Shown here: in pieces, positions 1 to 11,506 of the stretch
Layout: each line of letters starts with the position of its first letter
Position numbering within the stretch: position 1 is the first letter of the stretch
NCBI GenBank assembly: GCA_017417045.1
Contig: JAFPZZ010000036.1
Coordinates: 1-32,052 of the forward strand
Source: Bacillota bacterium
GTDB lineage: Bacteria > Bacillota > Clostridia > Peptostreptococcales > Anaerovoracaceae
Reading direction: 5' to 3'
Length of the DNA stretch: 32,052 nt
Notes under the pieces: generated by a model
What the model saw: only the letters and a program-made list of their open reading frames with translations
Database searches by the model: none
Told to the model about the DNA's origin: nothing
Program-made: the position numbers and the translations under genes

Positions 1-1963
1 CACCGGTTCTCAGGCTGCCCCCAGAGGCGAGATCGCTCAGCTCATCTATAACTGCCTCACCAAGCAGATCGGTACCGTTGGTGCTGACGGCATGTGGCAC
101 GGCGCTATGATCGCTGATGACTCCTGGGCTGCTGATAAGGTTGATACCATGCTCAACAGACTCGGCGCTGTTGAAAGAGAAGACTACGAGCTCGTAACTG
201 AAGATGTTATCGAAGCTGCGCTCGTAGACCTCACTCCGTATCACGGTGCTGTAGTTAAGCTCTATGAGAATGAGGACGGCGACGCCATCGCTCTCGCTGA
301 GATCAAGACCACTTTCGTTTCCGGCAAACTCTCCAGCGGCAAGCTCGACGGTTACAAGATCGTTGATGACGCTAAGACCGGCGAGCCGGGAGACCTCGTT
401 TCTGACGCTATCACCATCACCAATGGTGCTGAGGCTGACGCTGACGAGTTCGACCTCACTCAGGACGGAACCTATGCCGTTACCTTCAAGGGCGGCAAGA
501 TCAATGCGGTATACAGCTTCCAGAGCTGGGCTATTGACAAGATCATCAAGGTCTCCGCTGACGACGTTAAGGACATCGCTGAGGATGAGCCGACCGTAGC
601 CGGCTACTCCTTCCCGCTCGACGATGACGACGAGCTCGATACCAGCAAGTTCGTTCTTAATGGTGCTAATGCCATTGGCGACATCGAGAAGAACGACGTC
701 CTCTACATCTATGCTAACCCCGATACCGGCGACATCTCCAGGATCGACGTAGGAACCGAGTCTGTAAAGGCAGAGTTCACCAAGATCCGCGGCAGAGCTG
801 CTGACGAGGATGAAGACAGATACGTAGTAGGTGGAAAGACCTACACTGGAGCCAGCGAGGCAAAGGGAGCTGATTACACTAGCACCCTTAAGGATGATAA
901 CCTCGGCAACGAGTACACCATCTACCTCGGCTATGACGGAAAGCTCTGCTATGCCGAAGGCGAAGATGATACTACCACTGATTACGTAGTATTCCTGAAG
1001 TATTGGGAGCCGGGCCGCGGCGATGCTGAAAACAGAAAGAACACTGGTAAGGCTGGACTTTCCGTATTCGGCGCTGATGGAAGAGAAGAGCTCTACTTCA
1101 AGAAGAACTATATGACCGATGAGGATGACCTCGAGGTCGAAGTTGGTCAGCTCGTCAAGCTCACCAAGAACGCCAAGGGCGACGTTACTGCAATGGATGT
1201 AGTTGCAGAAGCTGAAACCTCCGACGTAACCAAGAAGGGCCGTGTAGTTGAGTCTGAGGCTGCTCTCAATGCTTCCTCTGTAATCTACAACTTCAAGGGC
1301 GACACCGAGAAGCTTGAGGATCTCGAAGATGATTCCAAGTACAGCGTTGTTTCCACCGGTACTCTCTATGGCAAGGATGACGTAGAGTTCGTACAGCTCC
1401 ACAAGACTTCCAAGGGCTATGTAGCCGCCGCTCTCATGACCGGTGCTACTGGCAAGCTCGATGACATCGTGATCCTCACCGCTAAGCTCCACACCGTAAA
1501 GGACGCTGAGGAAGCCGACGTATTCATGGACGGCGAGAAGAAGACCATAACTGCAGACCGCAGCGTCTTCGATCAGTATCCCAGCGAGGGCAACAAGTGG
1601 AAGGGACCCGAGACTGAAGATGAGCTCATGGGCGTTATCTACAGACTCACCGAAGTTGATTCCGACGGAGTTATCACCGAGGCCGAGACTGTTGAAGCTG
1701 ACGACATCAAGCTCGCTTCCGACGCTGGACTCAGAGTCGAGAACGACGTTATCTTCGATGCCGGCGACGCTCCTTACGAGATCGAGGACGGTGCAGTATT
1801 CTATATGTTCGACATCTCCGAGCACAAGTGGAGTATCGTCAGCAAGAATGCTCTCAGCGGCCTCAAGCTCGGTGAGAAGAACAACCAGGGCATCTGCGTA
1901 AAGGCTATCAAGACTTCCGAGAAGCATGACGGATACGATATCTTCGTAGTCCTCAGGAACTAA
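1..1963 (+). CDS. SLH-domain cell-surface (S-layer-like) protein, 5' end outside the window
   Basis: The reading frame is open from the first bases of the window, well before the first ATG at 92, so this is the C-terminal 653 residues of a larger protein. The first visible residues (APRGEIAQLIYNCLT) match the end of an S-layer homology domain, the module that binds pyruvylated secondary cell-wall polymers and anchors proteins outside the cell. The remainder is strongly acidic (Asp/Glu-rich), has no membrane segment I can see, and reads as beta-rich repeats without a recognisable enzyme motif. Codon use favours GCT, GTT, GTA and AAG more than the neighbours do, as expected of a very highly expressed gene. 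The stop is followed about 45 bases later by a strong terminator. The SLH assignment rests on the last part of one domain only; the role of the large C-terminal region is unknown. An S-layer subunit or an abundant wall protein are both possible. Confidence 0.75.
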   Translation, partial: TGSQAAPRGEIAQLIYNCLTKQIGTVGADGMWHGAMIADDSWAADKVDTMLNRLGAVEREDYELVTEDVIEAALVDLTPYHGAVVKLYENEDGDAIALAEIKTTFVSGKLSSGKLDGYKIVDDAKTGEPGDLVSDAITITNGAEADADEFDLTQDGTYAVTFKGGKINAVYSFQSWAIDKIIKVSADDVKDIAEDEPTVAGYSFPLDDDDELDTSKFVLNGANAIGDIEKNDVLYIYANPDTGDISRIDVGTESVKAEFTKIRGRAADEDEDRYVVGGKTYTGASEAKGADYTSTLKDDNLGNEYTIYLGYDGKLCYAEGEDDTTTDYVVFLKYWEPGRGDAENRKNTGKAGLSVFGADGREELYFKKNYMTDEDDLEVEVGQLVKLTKNAKGDVTAMDVVAEAETSDVTKKGRVVESEAALNASSVIYNFKGDTEKLEDLEDDSKYSVVSTGTLYGKDDVEFVQLHKTSKGYVAAALMTGATGKLDDIVILTAKLHTVKDAEEADVFMDGEKKTITADRSVFDQYPSEGNKWKGPETEDELMGVIYRLTEVDSDGVITEAETVEADDIKLASDAGLRVENDVIFDAGDAPYEIEDGAVFYMFDISEHKWSIVSKNALSGLKLGEKNNQGICVKAIKTSEKHDGYDIFVVLRN

Positions 1964-2005
1964 TCTGAAAGTCAGAGATAACAGTTCGCAAGGCTAAAAA
2001 GCTTA

Positions 2006-2038
2006 GAAAAAGACCTCCCTTCGGGGAGGTCTTTTTTA
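2006..2038. terminator. Strong Rho-independent terminator between convergent genes
   Basis: A nine-base-pair stem (AGACCTCCC paired with GGGAGGTCT) closed by a TTCG tetraloop is flanked by an A-run on the left and a T-run on the right. It can therefore stop transcription on both strands, serving the SLH gene (+) and the HAD phosphatase gene (-). Confidence 0.92.
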
Positions 2039-2049
2039 TGTCTATATTT

Positions 2050-2085
2050 AAGTTCATTCCAGCAGCTAAGTTCATTCCAGCAGCT
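2050..2085. repeat. 18-bp perfect tandem duplication over the HAD gene stop codon
   Basis: The 18-mer AAGTTCATTCCAGCAGCT occurs twice head to tail (2050-2067 and 2068-2085). On the minus strand the unit contains the last codons and stop of the HAD phosphatase, so a second copy of the Glu-Leu-Leu-Glu-stop segment sits just after the real stop. This looks like a slippage duplication with no effect on the protein. Confidence 0.9.
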
Positions 2086-2917
2086 CCGCCACCACTGCCG
2101 CGAGGCCGTCCTCCCAGTTGGGAGGGGCGACTATGTCGGCAGCCTCCTTGACGGGCTCTATGGCGTTGCCCATGGCCACAGAGACACCGGAAGCTTTCAG
2201 CATGGCTATGTCGTTCGTGCTGTCTCCGAAGGATATGATATTCTCAGCGCTGAGGCCGAGCAGCCTGGCGAGCTCCCTCAGCCCGTTTGCCTTTGAGGTG
2301 TCCGCGCCGCCTATCTCGAGGGAATACTTCTGGGAGAAGACGACGTTGAGCCCGGGGCGGGCGTCCAGATACTCGAAGTACTGCTCCTTCACGGCGTTGT
2401 CAGCGAAGAGCAGCATGATATTCTCAAGCTCGTCCCTGTGTTCTCTCATGAGCGCTTCGAGATCCGGAACGGGCTTTCTCGTGGTCCTGATATATTCCTG
2501 CCTTCTCGCGTCGGGGACAAAGTCGTCCAGCACCAGAAGGCTCTTTTCGCCTATATAGCCGCGCCCGCCGAAGAATATCTCGCAGATGACCGAATCATCC
2601 ATCAGAGCGCTCACTACGGGCTCTATGGCGTCCCATTCGATGAGGCTCTCATATATGGCGGTGTCGTCTGCGACCCGCATGACGTGCGCGCCGTTCGATG
2701 TGACGGCATAGTCCCAGCCTCTCACCGTCTCAAGATCCTTCGGAAGCGCCGTATAGACCCTTCCCGTGGCAGGCACTATGTGGTAGCCCTTTTCTGCGGC
2801 CGCCTCGAGCACCTCGCGCGTACGGTCCGAGAGGCGGCTCTCTCTGTTTAGCAGGGTCCCGTCCAGGTCGAAGGCTATGATCTTTATCTTTTCTTTCTGT
2901 TCCTTGCTTAGGTACAT
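2072..2917 (-). CDS. Cof-type HAD-superfamily sugar-phosphate/phospho-substrate phosphatase
   Basis: A 281-residue haloacid dehalogenase phosphatase of the Cof/YbiV (type IIB cap) family, which dephosphorylates small sugar phosphates and cofactors such as FMN or PLP in the cytoplasm. All four HAD motifs are visible: the DLDGT nucleophile motif (Asp17, Asp19), the motif II Thr51 in ATGR, the motif III Lys in TSKANG near residue 205, and the GDSTND acid motif near residues 230-235. The region between motifs II and III is the size expected for a Cof cap domain, and total length is normal. It begins 13 bases after the scpB stop, so it is probably the last gene of an scpA-scpB-HAD operon. Its physiological substrate cannot be read from the sequence. 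Confidence 0.9.
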   Translation of the reverse strand: MYLSKEQKEKIKIIAFDLDGTLLNRESRLSDRTREVLEAAAEKGYHIVPATGRVYTALPKDLETVRGWDYAVTSNGAHVMRVADDTAIYESLIEWDAIEPVVSALMDDSVICEIFFGGRGYIGEKSLLVLDDFVPDARRQEYIRTTRKPVPDLEALMREHRDELENIMLLFADNAVKEQYFEYLDARPGLNVVFSQKYSLEIGGADTSKANGLRELARLLGLSAENIISFGDSTNDIAMLKASGVSVAMGNAIEPVKEAADIVAPPNWEDGLAAVVAELLE

Positions 2918-2930
2918 CTATGGGCTTTCT

Positions 2931-3560
2931 TTACTTCGGTCCTTGGTCTGTGTTCTCAGCGCTCTCTCCTGCCTCAGAAGCTCCGGCCTCTCCGATATAT
3001 CCCCCATCCATAGGGATGGTGAGCTGGCCGTCGTTCGCGGCGAGAGTGTCCAGATCTTCTATGAGCGGCAGATCCTCCAAGCTCTCAAAGCCGAAGAGCT
3101 CCAGGAAGTTCCTGGTCGTCGCGTAGAGTATGGGACGGCCAATGGAAGTGCTGCGGCCCTTCTCCTCGATGAGCTCGCGCTTCATGAGGCCCTCTATGAC
3201 CCTGTCGGAGCGTATGCCCCTGATGGAGTCGATCTCGCTCTTTGTGACGGGCTGTTTGTATGCGACTATCGCGAGCACCTCGAGCGCCGCCTGGCTGAGA
3301 CGCTTCTCCCTCACGGGGGTGATGAACCTCGTGATATAGTCGTCGTATTCAGGCCTCGTGCATATCCTGAAGGCCTTATCGGTCTCCCGGATCATGAGGC
3401 CGGAATCCCTCTCGTCGTATTCCGCCGCAAGCTCTCTTAAGAGCCTCAGCATATCCGCAGTGGGTATACCGAAGAGCTCCGCCATGGACTTGGCCTCGAG
3501 CGCCTCTCCCCAGACGAAGAGCAGCGCCTCCGCCGCTGATTTTATCTTCTGATCGGTCAT
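2931..3560 (-). CDS. scpB: Segregation and condensation protein B
   Basis: ScpB is the winged-helix kleisin-associated subunit of the bacterial condensin complex SMC-ScpA-ScpB, which compacts and segregates the chromosome. The protein shows the typical ScpB start (KIKSAAEALLFVWGE), a first winged helix, and the conserved stretch LAIVAYKQPVTKSEIDSIRG in the second winged helix, followed by a GRPILYATT wing. The C-terminus is a variable acidic tail. An upstream in-frame ATG at 3596 would add 12 residues. I prefer 3560 because AGGA lies seven bases before it and homologues start there. It directly follows scpA, the standard condensin pair. Confidence 0.92.
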   Translation of the reverse strand: MTDQKIKSAAEALLFVWGEALEAKSMAELFGIPTADMLRLLRELAAEYDERDSGLMIRETDKAFRICTRPEYDDYITRFITPVREKRLSQAALEVLAIVAYKQPVTKSEIDSIRGIRSDRVIEGLMKRELIEEKGRSTSIGRPILYATTRNFLELFGFESLEDLPLIEDLDTLAANDGQLTIPMDGGYIGEAGASEAGESAENTDQGPK

Positions 3561-3602
3561 TTCGCTATCCTGCATTCTGTGTCGTATCTGCTGCATCGCC
3601 GC

Positions 3603-4334
3603 CTACAGCTTAAGCGGCGTCACCTTTATGTCCGCGTAGCGCTTCTTCTGCTCGGCGTCTATCAGGCCGTCCCTCAGCATGTCGAGCAGCGCCATGAAGG
3701 TTATGACCCTTCCGTAGGCGGAGCGGTCGTCCTCTATCATCTCGGAGAACATCATGCTCTTTCGGCCCTTCAGCATGTCGCCTATGCGCGCGGCCCTGTC
3801 CTCGACGCTCTGCCTCTGGCGCTCTATGCGCTCGTAGGTGCGGCGCATCTCGTCGAGCCTCTGCTTTCTCAGCAGGAAGTTCTCAAAGGCCTGCACGAAC
3901 TGCTCGGTGCTGCTCTTTAGGAGCTCGTCCTCCTCTCCCGTCCAGGCGGAAAGATCTTCCTGAGGCTTGGAGTGGACGTGCGAATTCAGTTCCTCCTGCT
4001 CCTGCAGGAAGCCTGCGATATCCCTGTACTGCTTGTACTCGAGCAGCCTTGCCGCGAGAGCCTTCCTCGGGTCCTCGGGCTCGCCGGTCTCGGGGTCGAT
4101 CTGCGTGCTCGGAAGGAGCATCCTGGATTTGAGCTCTATGAGCTCAGCCGCGAGCACCATGAATTCCTGCGCCACCTCGAGATGGGCGTTCTTCATCTGC
4201 TCCACGTAGTCGATGTATTGAGTTGTGATCTCCGATATCCGGATGTCGTAGATGCTCATCCTGGCGTGCTCTATAAGGTAGACGAGCAGGTCGAATGGAC
4301 CCTCGAAGACATCCAGTCTAACTATGTAACTCAT
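3603..4334 (-). CDS. scpA: Segregation and condensation protein A (kleisin)
   Basis: ScpA is the kleisin that bridges SMC heads and binds ScpB in the condensin complex. The N-terminus (VRLDVFEGPFDLLVYLIEHA) is the characteristic helical domain that binds the SMC neck. It is followed by the AELIELKSRMLLP segment typical of the family, a charged linker, and a C-terminal winged helix ending near residue 243. Length is normal. There is no Shine-Dalgarno sequence: the bases before the ATG are AATCCTTTGC, and a consensus extended -10 box ends eight bases upstream, so the mRNA is predicted to be leaderless. The start codon itself is secure because family members begin at the same residue. The gene lies just downstream of the atp operon terminator and probably starts a separate transcription unit with scpB and the HAD gene. 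Confidence 0.93.
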   Translation of the reverse strand: MSYIVRLDVFEGPFDLLVYLIEHARMSIYDIRISEITTQYIDYVEQMKNAHLEVAQEFMVLAAELIELKSRMLLPSTQIDPETGEPEDPRKALAARLLEYKQYRDIAGFLQEQEELNSHVHSKPQEDLSAWTGEEDELLKSSTEQFVQAFENFLLRKQRLDEMRRTYERIERQRQSVEDRAARIGDMLKGRKSMMFSEMIEDDRSAYGRVITFMALLDMLRDGLIDAEQKKRYADIKVTPLKL

Positions 4335-4341
4335 GCAAAGG

Positions 4342-4350
4342 ATTATATCA
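4342..4350 (-). promoter_or_regulatory. Extended -10 promoter giving a predicted leaderless scpA mRNA
   Basis: On the minus strand the sequence TGATATAAT is a perfect extended -10 (TGnTATAAT). The hexamer covers 4347-4342. A start seven bases downstream falls at about 4335, next to the scpA ATG at 4334. No good -35 is seen: the matching position holds the T-tract of the atp terminator, and an extended -10 does not require one. Confidence 0.6.
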
Positions 4351-4365
4351 TAAAAAGGGGCACAG

Positions 4366-4392
4366 AAAAAGGGCCCGTCTCCGGACCCCTTG
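4366..4392 (-). terminator. Rho-independent terminator at the end of the atp operon
   Basis: On the minus strand, right after the atpC stop, AAGGGGTCCG pairs with CGGGCCCTTT around a GAGA loop and runs into a T-tract. It separates the ATP synthase operon from scpA. Confidence 0.88.
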
Positions 4393-4395
4393 CCG

Positions 4396-6232
<1,837 letters not shown>

Positions 6233-7072
6233 CTAGCCTTCGCTTCCCGCGACGATCTCGGTGATCTCCTGCGTGATCGCGGCCTGCCTCGCCTGGTTGA
6301 ATTCAAGCTCGAGCTTGGCGATCATCTCGTCAGCGTTCTTGGAGGCCGCGTCCATAGCCATGCGCCTTGCAGCCTGCTCCGAGGCAAAGCTCTCCTTGAC
6401 CGCGCTGTAGAGTATGCATCCCGCGTATTCCGGGACTATATTGTTGAAGAGCGCTTCCCCGCCGCCCTCGAAGATCATCTCGGCCTTGCTCTCCTTGTCG
6501 ATAGCGAAATCGGAGAGAGGGAGGATGTCTATCTCCTTGGGGGTCTGTGAAAGCAGCGAATCCACCTTGGTGTAGATGATGCGAAGCTGCGAATAATCTC
6601 CCTTGAGGAAGCCGTCACAGAGCACCTTCGCGAGAGTGTAGCAGCTGCCAGCATCCATTTCAGACGTGGGCTGGAGCTCATCCATCTCGAGCTGCCACTG
6701 CCTCTTACTGAAATGCTCAAGGGTCTTTTTCCCTATGGGCACGAGCAGGGCGTCTTCTGGCAACCTCTCGTGGGCGAAGCGGAAGACGTTTCCGTTGTAT
6801 CCGCCTGCCAGGCCCCTGTCGCCGCCTATGACTATGTACAGCGGGCGTCCGCTGCCCGCCTCCATATAGGGCGTGGTAAAGGAGGGCGTGGAGGCCGCGA
6901 CCCTGTTCATGGCGCCGAGCAGCGTTGCGAAGTACTTCCTGTTGCTCAGAGCGCGCTCGTGCGCGGTCCTGAGCTTGGAAGCCGCTACGAGCTCCATGGC
7001 CTTGGTGATCTGCCTGGTGGACTCCATGCTCCTTATCCTGGACCTTATGGCTTTTGTGGATACGCCCGCCAT
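6233..7072 (-). CDS. atpG: ATP synthase F1 gamma subunit
   Basis: The gamma subunit, 279 residues, is the central shaft that rotates inside the alpha3-beta3 head. The N-terminal helix (IRSRIRSMESTRQITKAMELVAASKLR) and the C-terminal helix (FNQARQAAITQEITEIVAGS) form the coiled coil, with the GDRGLAGGYN segment in between. A GGAG lies before the ATG, and the gene starts one base after the atpA stop. Length and order are normal for the operon. Confidence 0.96.
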   Translation of the reverse strand: MAGVSTKAIRSRIRSMESTRQITKAMELVAASKLRTAHERALSNRKYFATLLGAMNRVAASTPSFTTPYMEAGSGRPLYIVIGGDRGLAGGYNGNVFRFAHERLPEDALLVPIGKKTLEHFSKRQWQLEMDELQPTSEMDAGSCYTLAKVLCDGFLKGDYSQLRIIYTKVDSLLSQTPKEIDILPLSDFAIDKESKAEMIFEGGGEALFNNIVPEYAGCILYSAVKESFASEQAARRMAMDAASKNADEMIAKLELEFNQARQAAITQEITEIVAGSEG

Positions 7073-7073
7073 A

Positions 7074-8591
7074 TTATTTCTCCGTTCCCAGGAAGTCCTG
7101 AAGCTTCAGTTCCAGAGCCTCCTTGAGCCTTCTCTCTGCGACCTCGGAGAGCTGTCCGCTCTCCCTGATGCTCTCGAGAACCTCGTCGTAGGCGCCTTCC
7201 ATGAAGATGAAGAGCTCAGATTCGAACTCCCTGACGCGCTCGACCGGGACCTTGTCCAGGTATCCCTTGGTGACCGCGTATATTATGACGACCTGCAGCG
7301 CGACGTCAAGCGGGGCGTTCCTGCCCTGCTTGAGGACTTCTACTATCCTCGCTCCTAGGTCGAGCCTGTCTCTGGTGTCCTTGTCCAGATCGGAGCCGAA
7401 CTGGGCGAAGGCCTGCAGCTCTCTGTACTGCGAGTAGAGCAGCTTGAGCTGACCCGCGACCTGCTTCATGGCCTTGATCTGGGCGCTGCCTCCTACCCTG
7501 GATACGGAGATACCGGGGTTTACTGCCGGCATGACGCCGCTCTGGAAGAGCTCGGTCTCGAGGAAGATCTGGCCGTCGGTTATCGATATAACGTTCGTGG
7601 GTATGTACGCGGAAACGTCTCCGGCCTGGGTCTCGATTATGGGCAGCGCTGTGAGCGATCCCCCACCGAGCTCGTCGCTGAGCTTGGCTGCGCGCTCGAG
7701 CAGCCTCGAGTGCAGGTAGAATACGTCGCCGGGGTAGGCTTCGCGTCCAGGCGGCCTTCTGATGAGCAGGGACATGGCTCTGTATGCCACGGCGTGCTTG
7801 GAGAGGTCATCGTAGATGAGCAGCACGTGCTTGCCCTGATGCATGAAGTGCTCGCCCATGCTGCAGCCCGCGTAAGGAGCTATGAACTGCAGCGGGGCGG
7901 GCTCGGACGCCGTCGCGGAAACGACCACGGTGTAATCCATGGCTCCCGCGGCCTCCAGCATGCCTACTATCTGCGCCACCGTGGACCTCTTCTGGCCTAT
8001 GGCGACGTATATGCAGATGACGTCTCCGCCCTTCTGATTCAGTATGGTATCGACCGCTATGGCCGTCTTACCGGTCTGGCGGTCTCCTATTATGAGCTCT
8101 CTCTGGCCCCTGCCGATCGGGATCATGGAGTCTATGGCCTTGATGCCCGTCTGCAGCGGTTCGCAGACGCTCTTTCTTTCGAGTATTCCGGGCGCCGGAG
8201 ATTCGATGGCTCTGTAGGTCTCGTGCGCGATCGGGCCTTTGCCGTCGATCGGCTGGCCCAGGGCGTTCACGACCCTGCCTATCAGCGCGTCTCCCACGGG
8301 AACGGAGACGACCCTGCCAGTACGCTTTACGGTGTCGCCCTCTTTGATGCCCTGATCATCTCCGAGCATTACGATGGAGACGGTGTTCTCCTCGAGGTTC
8401 TGGGCCATGCCGTAGACTCCGCCGGGGAACTCGATGAGCTCTCCGGACATGCAGTCATCCAGGCCCGAGACTCTCGCGATGCCGTCACCTATCATGATTA
8501 TCATGCCGGTCTCAGCCTGATTGATCCTGGTCTCGTAGTGCTTGATCTGCGCTCTGATTATCTTTGAAATGTCTTCCGGTCTGATTTCCAT
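7074..8591 (-). CDS. atpA: ATP synthase F1 alpha subunit
   Basis: The alpha subunit, 505 residues, carries the regulatory nucleotide sites of F1. The N-terminal beta-barrel has the [11 protein letters not shown] segment, Walker A is GDRQTGKT, and the stretches [20 protein letters not shown] and [12 protein letters not shown] (the region of the arginine finger) are intact. The C-terminal helical bundle is complete. The ribosome binding site (AAGGTTGG, somewhat distant) is weaker than those of neighbouring genes. It lies between atpH and atpG as usual. Confidence 0.97.
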   Translation of the reverse strand: MEIRPEDISKIIRAQIKHYETRINQAETGMIIMIGDGIARVSGLDDCMSGELIEFPGGVYGMAQNLEENTVSIVMLGDDQGIKEGDTVKRTGRVVSVPVGDALIGRVVNALGQPIDGKGPIAHETYRAIESPAPGILERKSVCEPLQTGIKAIDSMIPIGRGQRELIIGDRQTGKTAIAVDTILNQKGGDVICIYVAIGQKRSTVAQIVGMLEAAGAMDYTVVVSATASEPAPLQFIAPYAGCSMGEHFMHQGKHVLLIYDDLSKHAVAYRAMSLLIRRPPGREAYPGDVFYLHSRLLERAAKLSDELGGGSLTALPIIETQAGDVSAYIPTNVISITDGQIFLETELFQSGVMPAVNPGISVSRVGGSAQIKAMKQVAGQLKLLYSQYRELQAFAQFGSDLDKDTRDRLDLGARIVEVLKQGRNAPLDVALQVVIIYAVTKGYLDKVPVERVREFESELFIFMEGAYDEVLESIRESGQLSEVAERRLKEALELKLQDFLGTEK

Positions 8592-8641
8592 AAAATTACC
8601 AACCTTCAGTTATATATCTGCTTTGATATCCGGCCCTTTGC

Positions 8642-9175
8642 CTAGCCCTCGGAAAGGATCTTGCGCAGCTCCTCAAGATGATACTTGAGAGTAGCCTCGT
8701 AGGACATGCCTTCCATCTCCACGCGAAGGCCTCCGAGCAGGGAGCTGTCCACGTGAAACTCCGGCAGGACCTTCTTTCCGGTCTTTGCCTCTATGGACGC
8801 TTTTAGTCTGGCGCGGTTCTCTTCGCTTAGGGGCACTGCGGAGGTGACGCGGACGTCGATTATACCGCGGTCCTCCTTATAGCGCTTCCTGTAAGCCTGC
8901 ACGCACGAGGAAAGATCTCTCACCATCTCCTCTTCCATGAGGATGCAGAGAAAGTTCTTCGTGTAGTCGTGGACTTTGCCCTTCCAGGCCTCCTCTATGA
9001 GGCTGCGGCGCTCATCCCTGCTGAGCACGGGAGAGGACAGTAGCTGCTCGTAGCCAGTATCGTCCGAGAATACCGCGGATATGAGCTGCAGATCCTTCAT
9101 GATCTGCTCTCCGAGGCCTTCCTCCTGAGCGAGATCGTAGAGGCTGCTGCCGTATATTTCGGCGCGGCGCTTCAT
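8642..9175 (-). CDS. atpH: ATP synthase F1 delta subunit (OSCP homologue)
   Basis: The delta subunit, 177 residues, connects the peripheral b stalk to the top of F1. The N-terminal helical domain (YGSSLYDLAQEEG) and the C-terminal region with LLGGLRVEMEGMSYEATLKYHLEELR match the OSCP/delta family. Its ATG overlaps the atpF stop (ATGA type), so translation is coupled. Conservation of this subunit is generally low, but position and end motif make the call secure. Confidence 0.95.
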   Translation of the reverse strand: MKRRAEIYGSSLYDLAQEEGLGEQIMKDLQLISAVFSDDTGYEQLLSSPVLSRDERRSLIEEAWKGKVHDYTKNFLCILMEEEMVRDLSSCVQAYRKRYKEDRGIIDVRVTSAVPLSEENRARLKASIEAKTGKKVLPEFHVDSSLLGGLRVEMEGMSYEATLKYHLEELRKILSEG

Positions 9176-9675
9176 AGCTCTTCCTCATAGTCGGTCATGA
9201 ACTGCTCGATGAGCGCCTGCTGATCGTCGGCGTTGATGTTGCGCTCGACGAGCTTGGACGCGATCTCTATGGCCATATCGGAGATCTCTCCCCTGGCCTG
9301 GTCCATGACCTTCTTTCTTTCGAGCGCGATATCCTCTTCTGCCTTTTCCTTGATCTTCACGGCCTGAGCCTGGGCGTTCCTGACGATCTCCTGCTCCTTG
9401 AATCGGGCGTTGCTGACCGCCCTCTCGGTGATCTGCTCAGCCTCGAGCCTTACGGTCTTGATCGTCTCGTTGTAGTACTTCCTGGAGGCCTCGGCATCGG
9501 CCTTAGCGGTCTCGGCGTCATCGTACATGCGCCCGACCTCCTCCTGCCGCTTAGCCATGACCTTCTTCACAGGCTCGAAAAGAAAGCGCTTGAAAAGCCA
9601 GATCTGAATGAAAAGATTCAGGATCTGTACTATAAAGGTCCATTTATCAAAGCTCACCAATTCCTGATAAGTCAT
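9172..9675 (-). CDS. atpF: ATP synthase Fo b subunit (peripheral stalk)
   Basis: The b subunit, 167 residues. One N-terminal membrane helix (about residues 11-30, WTFIVQILNLFIQIWLFKRFLF) is followed by a long, highly charged alpha-helical coiled coil that dimerises and reaches the delta subunit. GAGGAG five bases before the ATG is a strong ribosome binding site. It overlaps atpH by four bases. Confidence 0.95.
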   Translation of the reverse strand: MTYQELVSFDKWTFIVQILNLFIQIWLFKRFLFEPVKKVMAKRQEEVGRMYDDAETAKADAEASRKYYNETIKTVRLEAEQITERAVSNARFKEQEIVRNAQAQAVKIKEKAEEDIALERKKVMDQARGEISDMAIEIASKLVERNINADDQQALIEQFMTDYEEEL

Positions 9676-9715
9676 TTGATCTCCTCTTTACCTTAAGCCT
9701 TGTGCGCTCTCCCGT

Positions 9716-10748
<1,033 letters not shown>

Positions 10749-10752
<4 letters not shown>

Positions 10753-11141
10753 TTGTCATCCTCTCCTTTCTTTCCGAAATTTCTGATCATCTGGGTGGCG
10801 TATATCGCGAGCCTGGGAAAGAGCAGCGGTATTATGCCGGCCAGAGTATCCACGAAGGGCAGCGCGTAGGCGAGCACTCCGCAGGCTATGTGCAGGAGCA
10901 TCCTCATGCCGTAGCTGCGCTGTATGTAGCGGGCCCCGGCCTCTCCCATGTCGAGCGCCTTGGTTACGGCGCTGGCGAGGTAGAGATAGTTGATCGTGAT
11001 GAATATCATCGCGAGTATGGCGCCGAAGAGCACCCCGGGCGTGTATCTGCCGATCAGCGCGTATACCGCGCACATGAGCGCGCTCAGGACCGCGGAGCCG
11101 CCTATTATCCCTTTAATATCCTTTTTTATGGAGTCGTCCAT
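10749..11141 (-). CDS. atpI: ATP synthase-associated membrane protein I
   Basis: A 130-residue protein with four predicted membrane segments (about residues 13-30, 36-56, 81-98 and 103-120), placed directly before atpB. This is the position and topology of AtpI (ATP-synt_I family), reported as an aid to c-ring assembly and, with AtpZ, as a Mg2+/Ca2+ transport element in Bacillus. The sequence is poorly conserved, so the call rests on topology and position. It starts one base after the atpZ stop and overlaps atpB. Confidence 0.82.
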
Positions 11142-11142
11142 A

Positions 11143-11418
11143 TCAGATGTGCCTGTTGTAATTCGTGCCGGAGCCGACGCCGCCCTTTTTCTCGCTCCTG
11201 GCCTCGCTGCGGTCCAGGCTCTTTATCATGCTCCACGCGGAGCTCGCCGCGGAGAGGAGGCCGACGATGAGCAGCAGTATTATGACCCAGCTCCCGAGTC
11301 CGAAGCGCGAGGACAGCCAGTATCCGAGAAGCGCCATGACTATAGGCGGACAGACTATCAGAAAGCCTATCTGAGAGACCATGGCTATTCCCTTGACCAC
11401 CCCGCGGTATTTATTCAA
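11143..11418 (-). CDS. atpZ: AtpZ/AtpI-family small membrane protein, first gene of the atp operon
   Basis: A 91-residue protein with two transmembrane helices (about residues 12-32 and 41-63) separated by the short loop SSRFGLG, and a basic C-terminal tail. This matches the AtpZ (F0F1-ATPase gene 1) family, which acts with AtpI. Translation starts at TTG (11416-11418) after a GGGGG run about eight bases upstream; there is no nearby ATG that would keep the first helix. It is the operon leader and sits about 80 bases downstream of the likely promoter. Confidence 0.8.
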   Translation of the reverse strand: MNKYRGVVKGIAMVSQIGFLIVCPPIVMALLGYWLSSRFGLGSWVIILLLIVGLLSAASSAWSMIKSLDRSEARSEKKGGVGSGTNYNRHI

Positions 11419-11506
11419 CGGCTGAGCCCCCGGAAGCGAGAATTATCAAAAAGAAGTCCGCGCTAAACTGCATCGACCAGACTTCCCACCTAAGTTTCCG
11501 TATACG

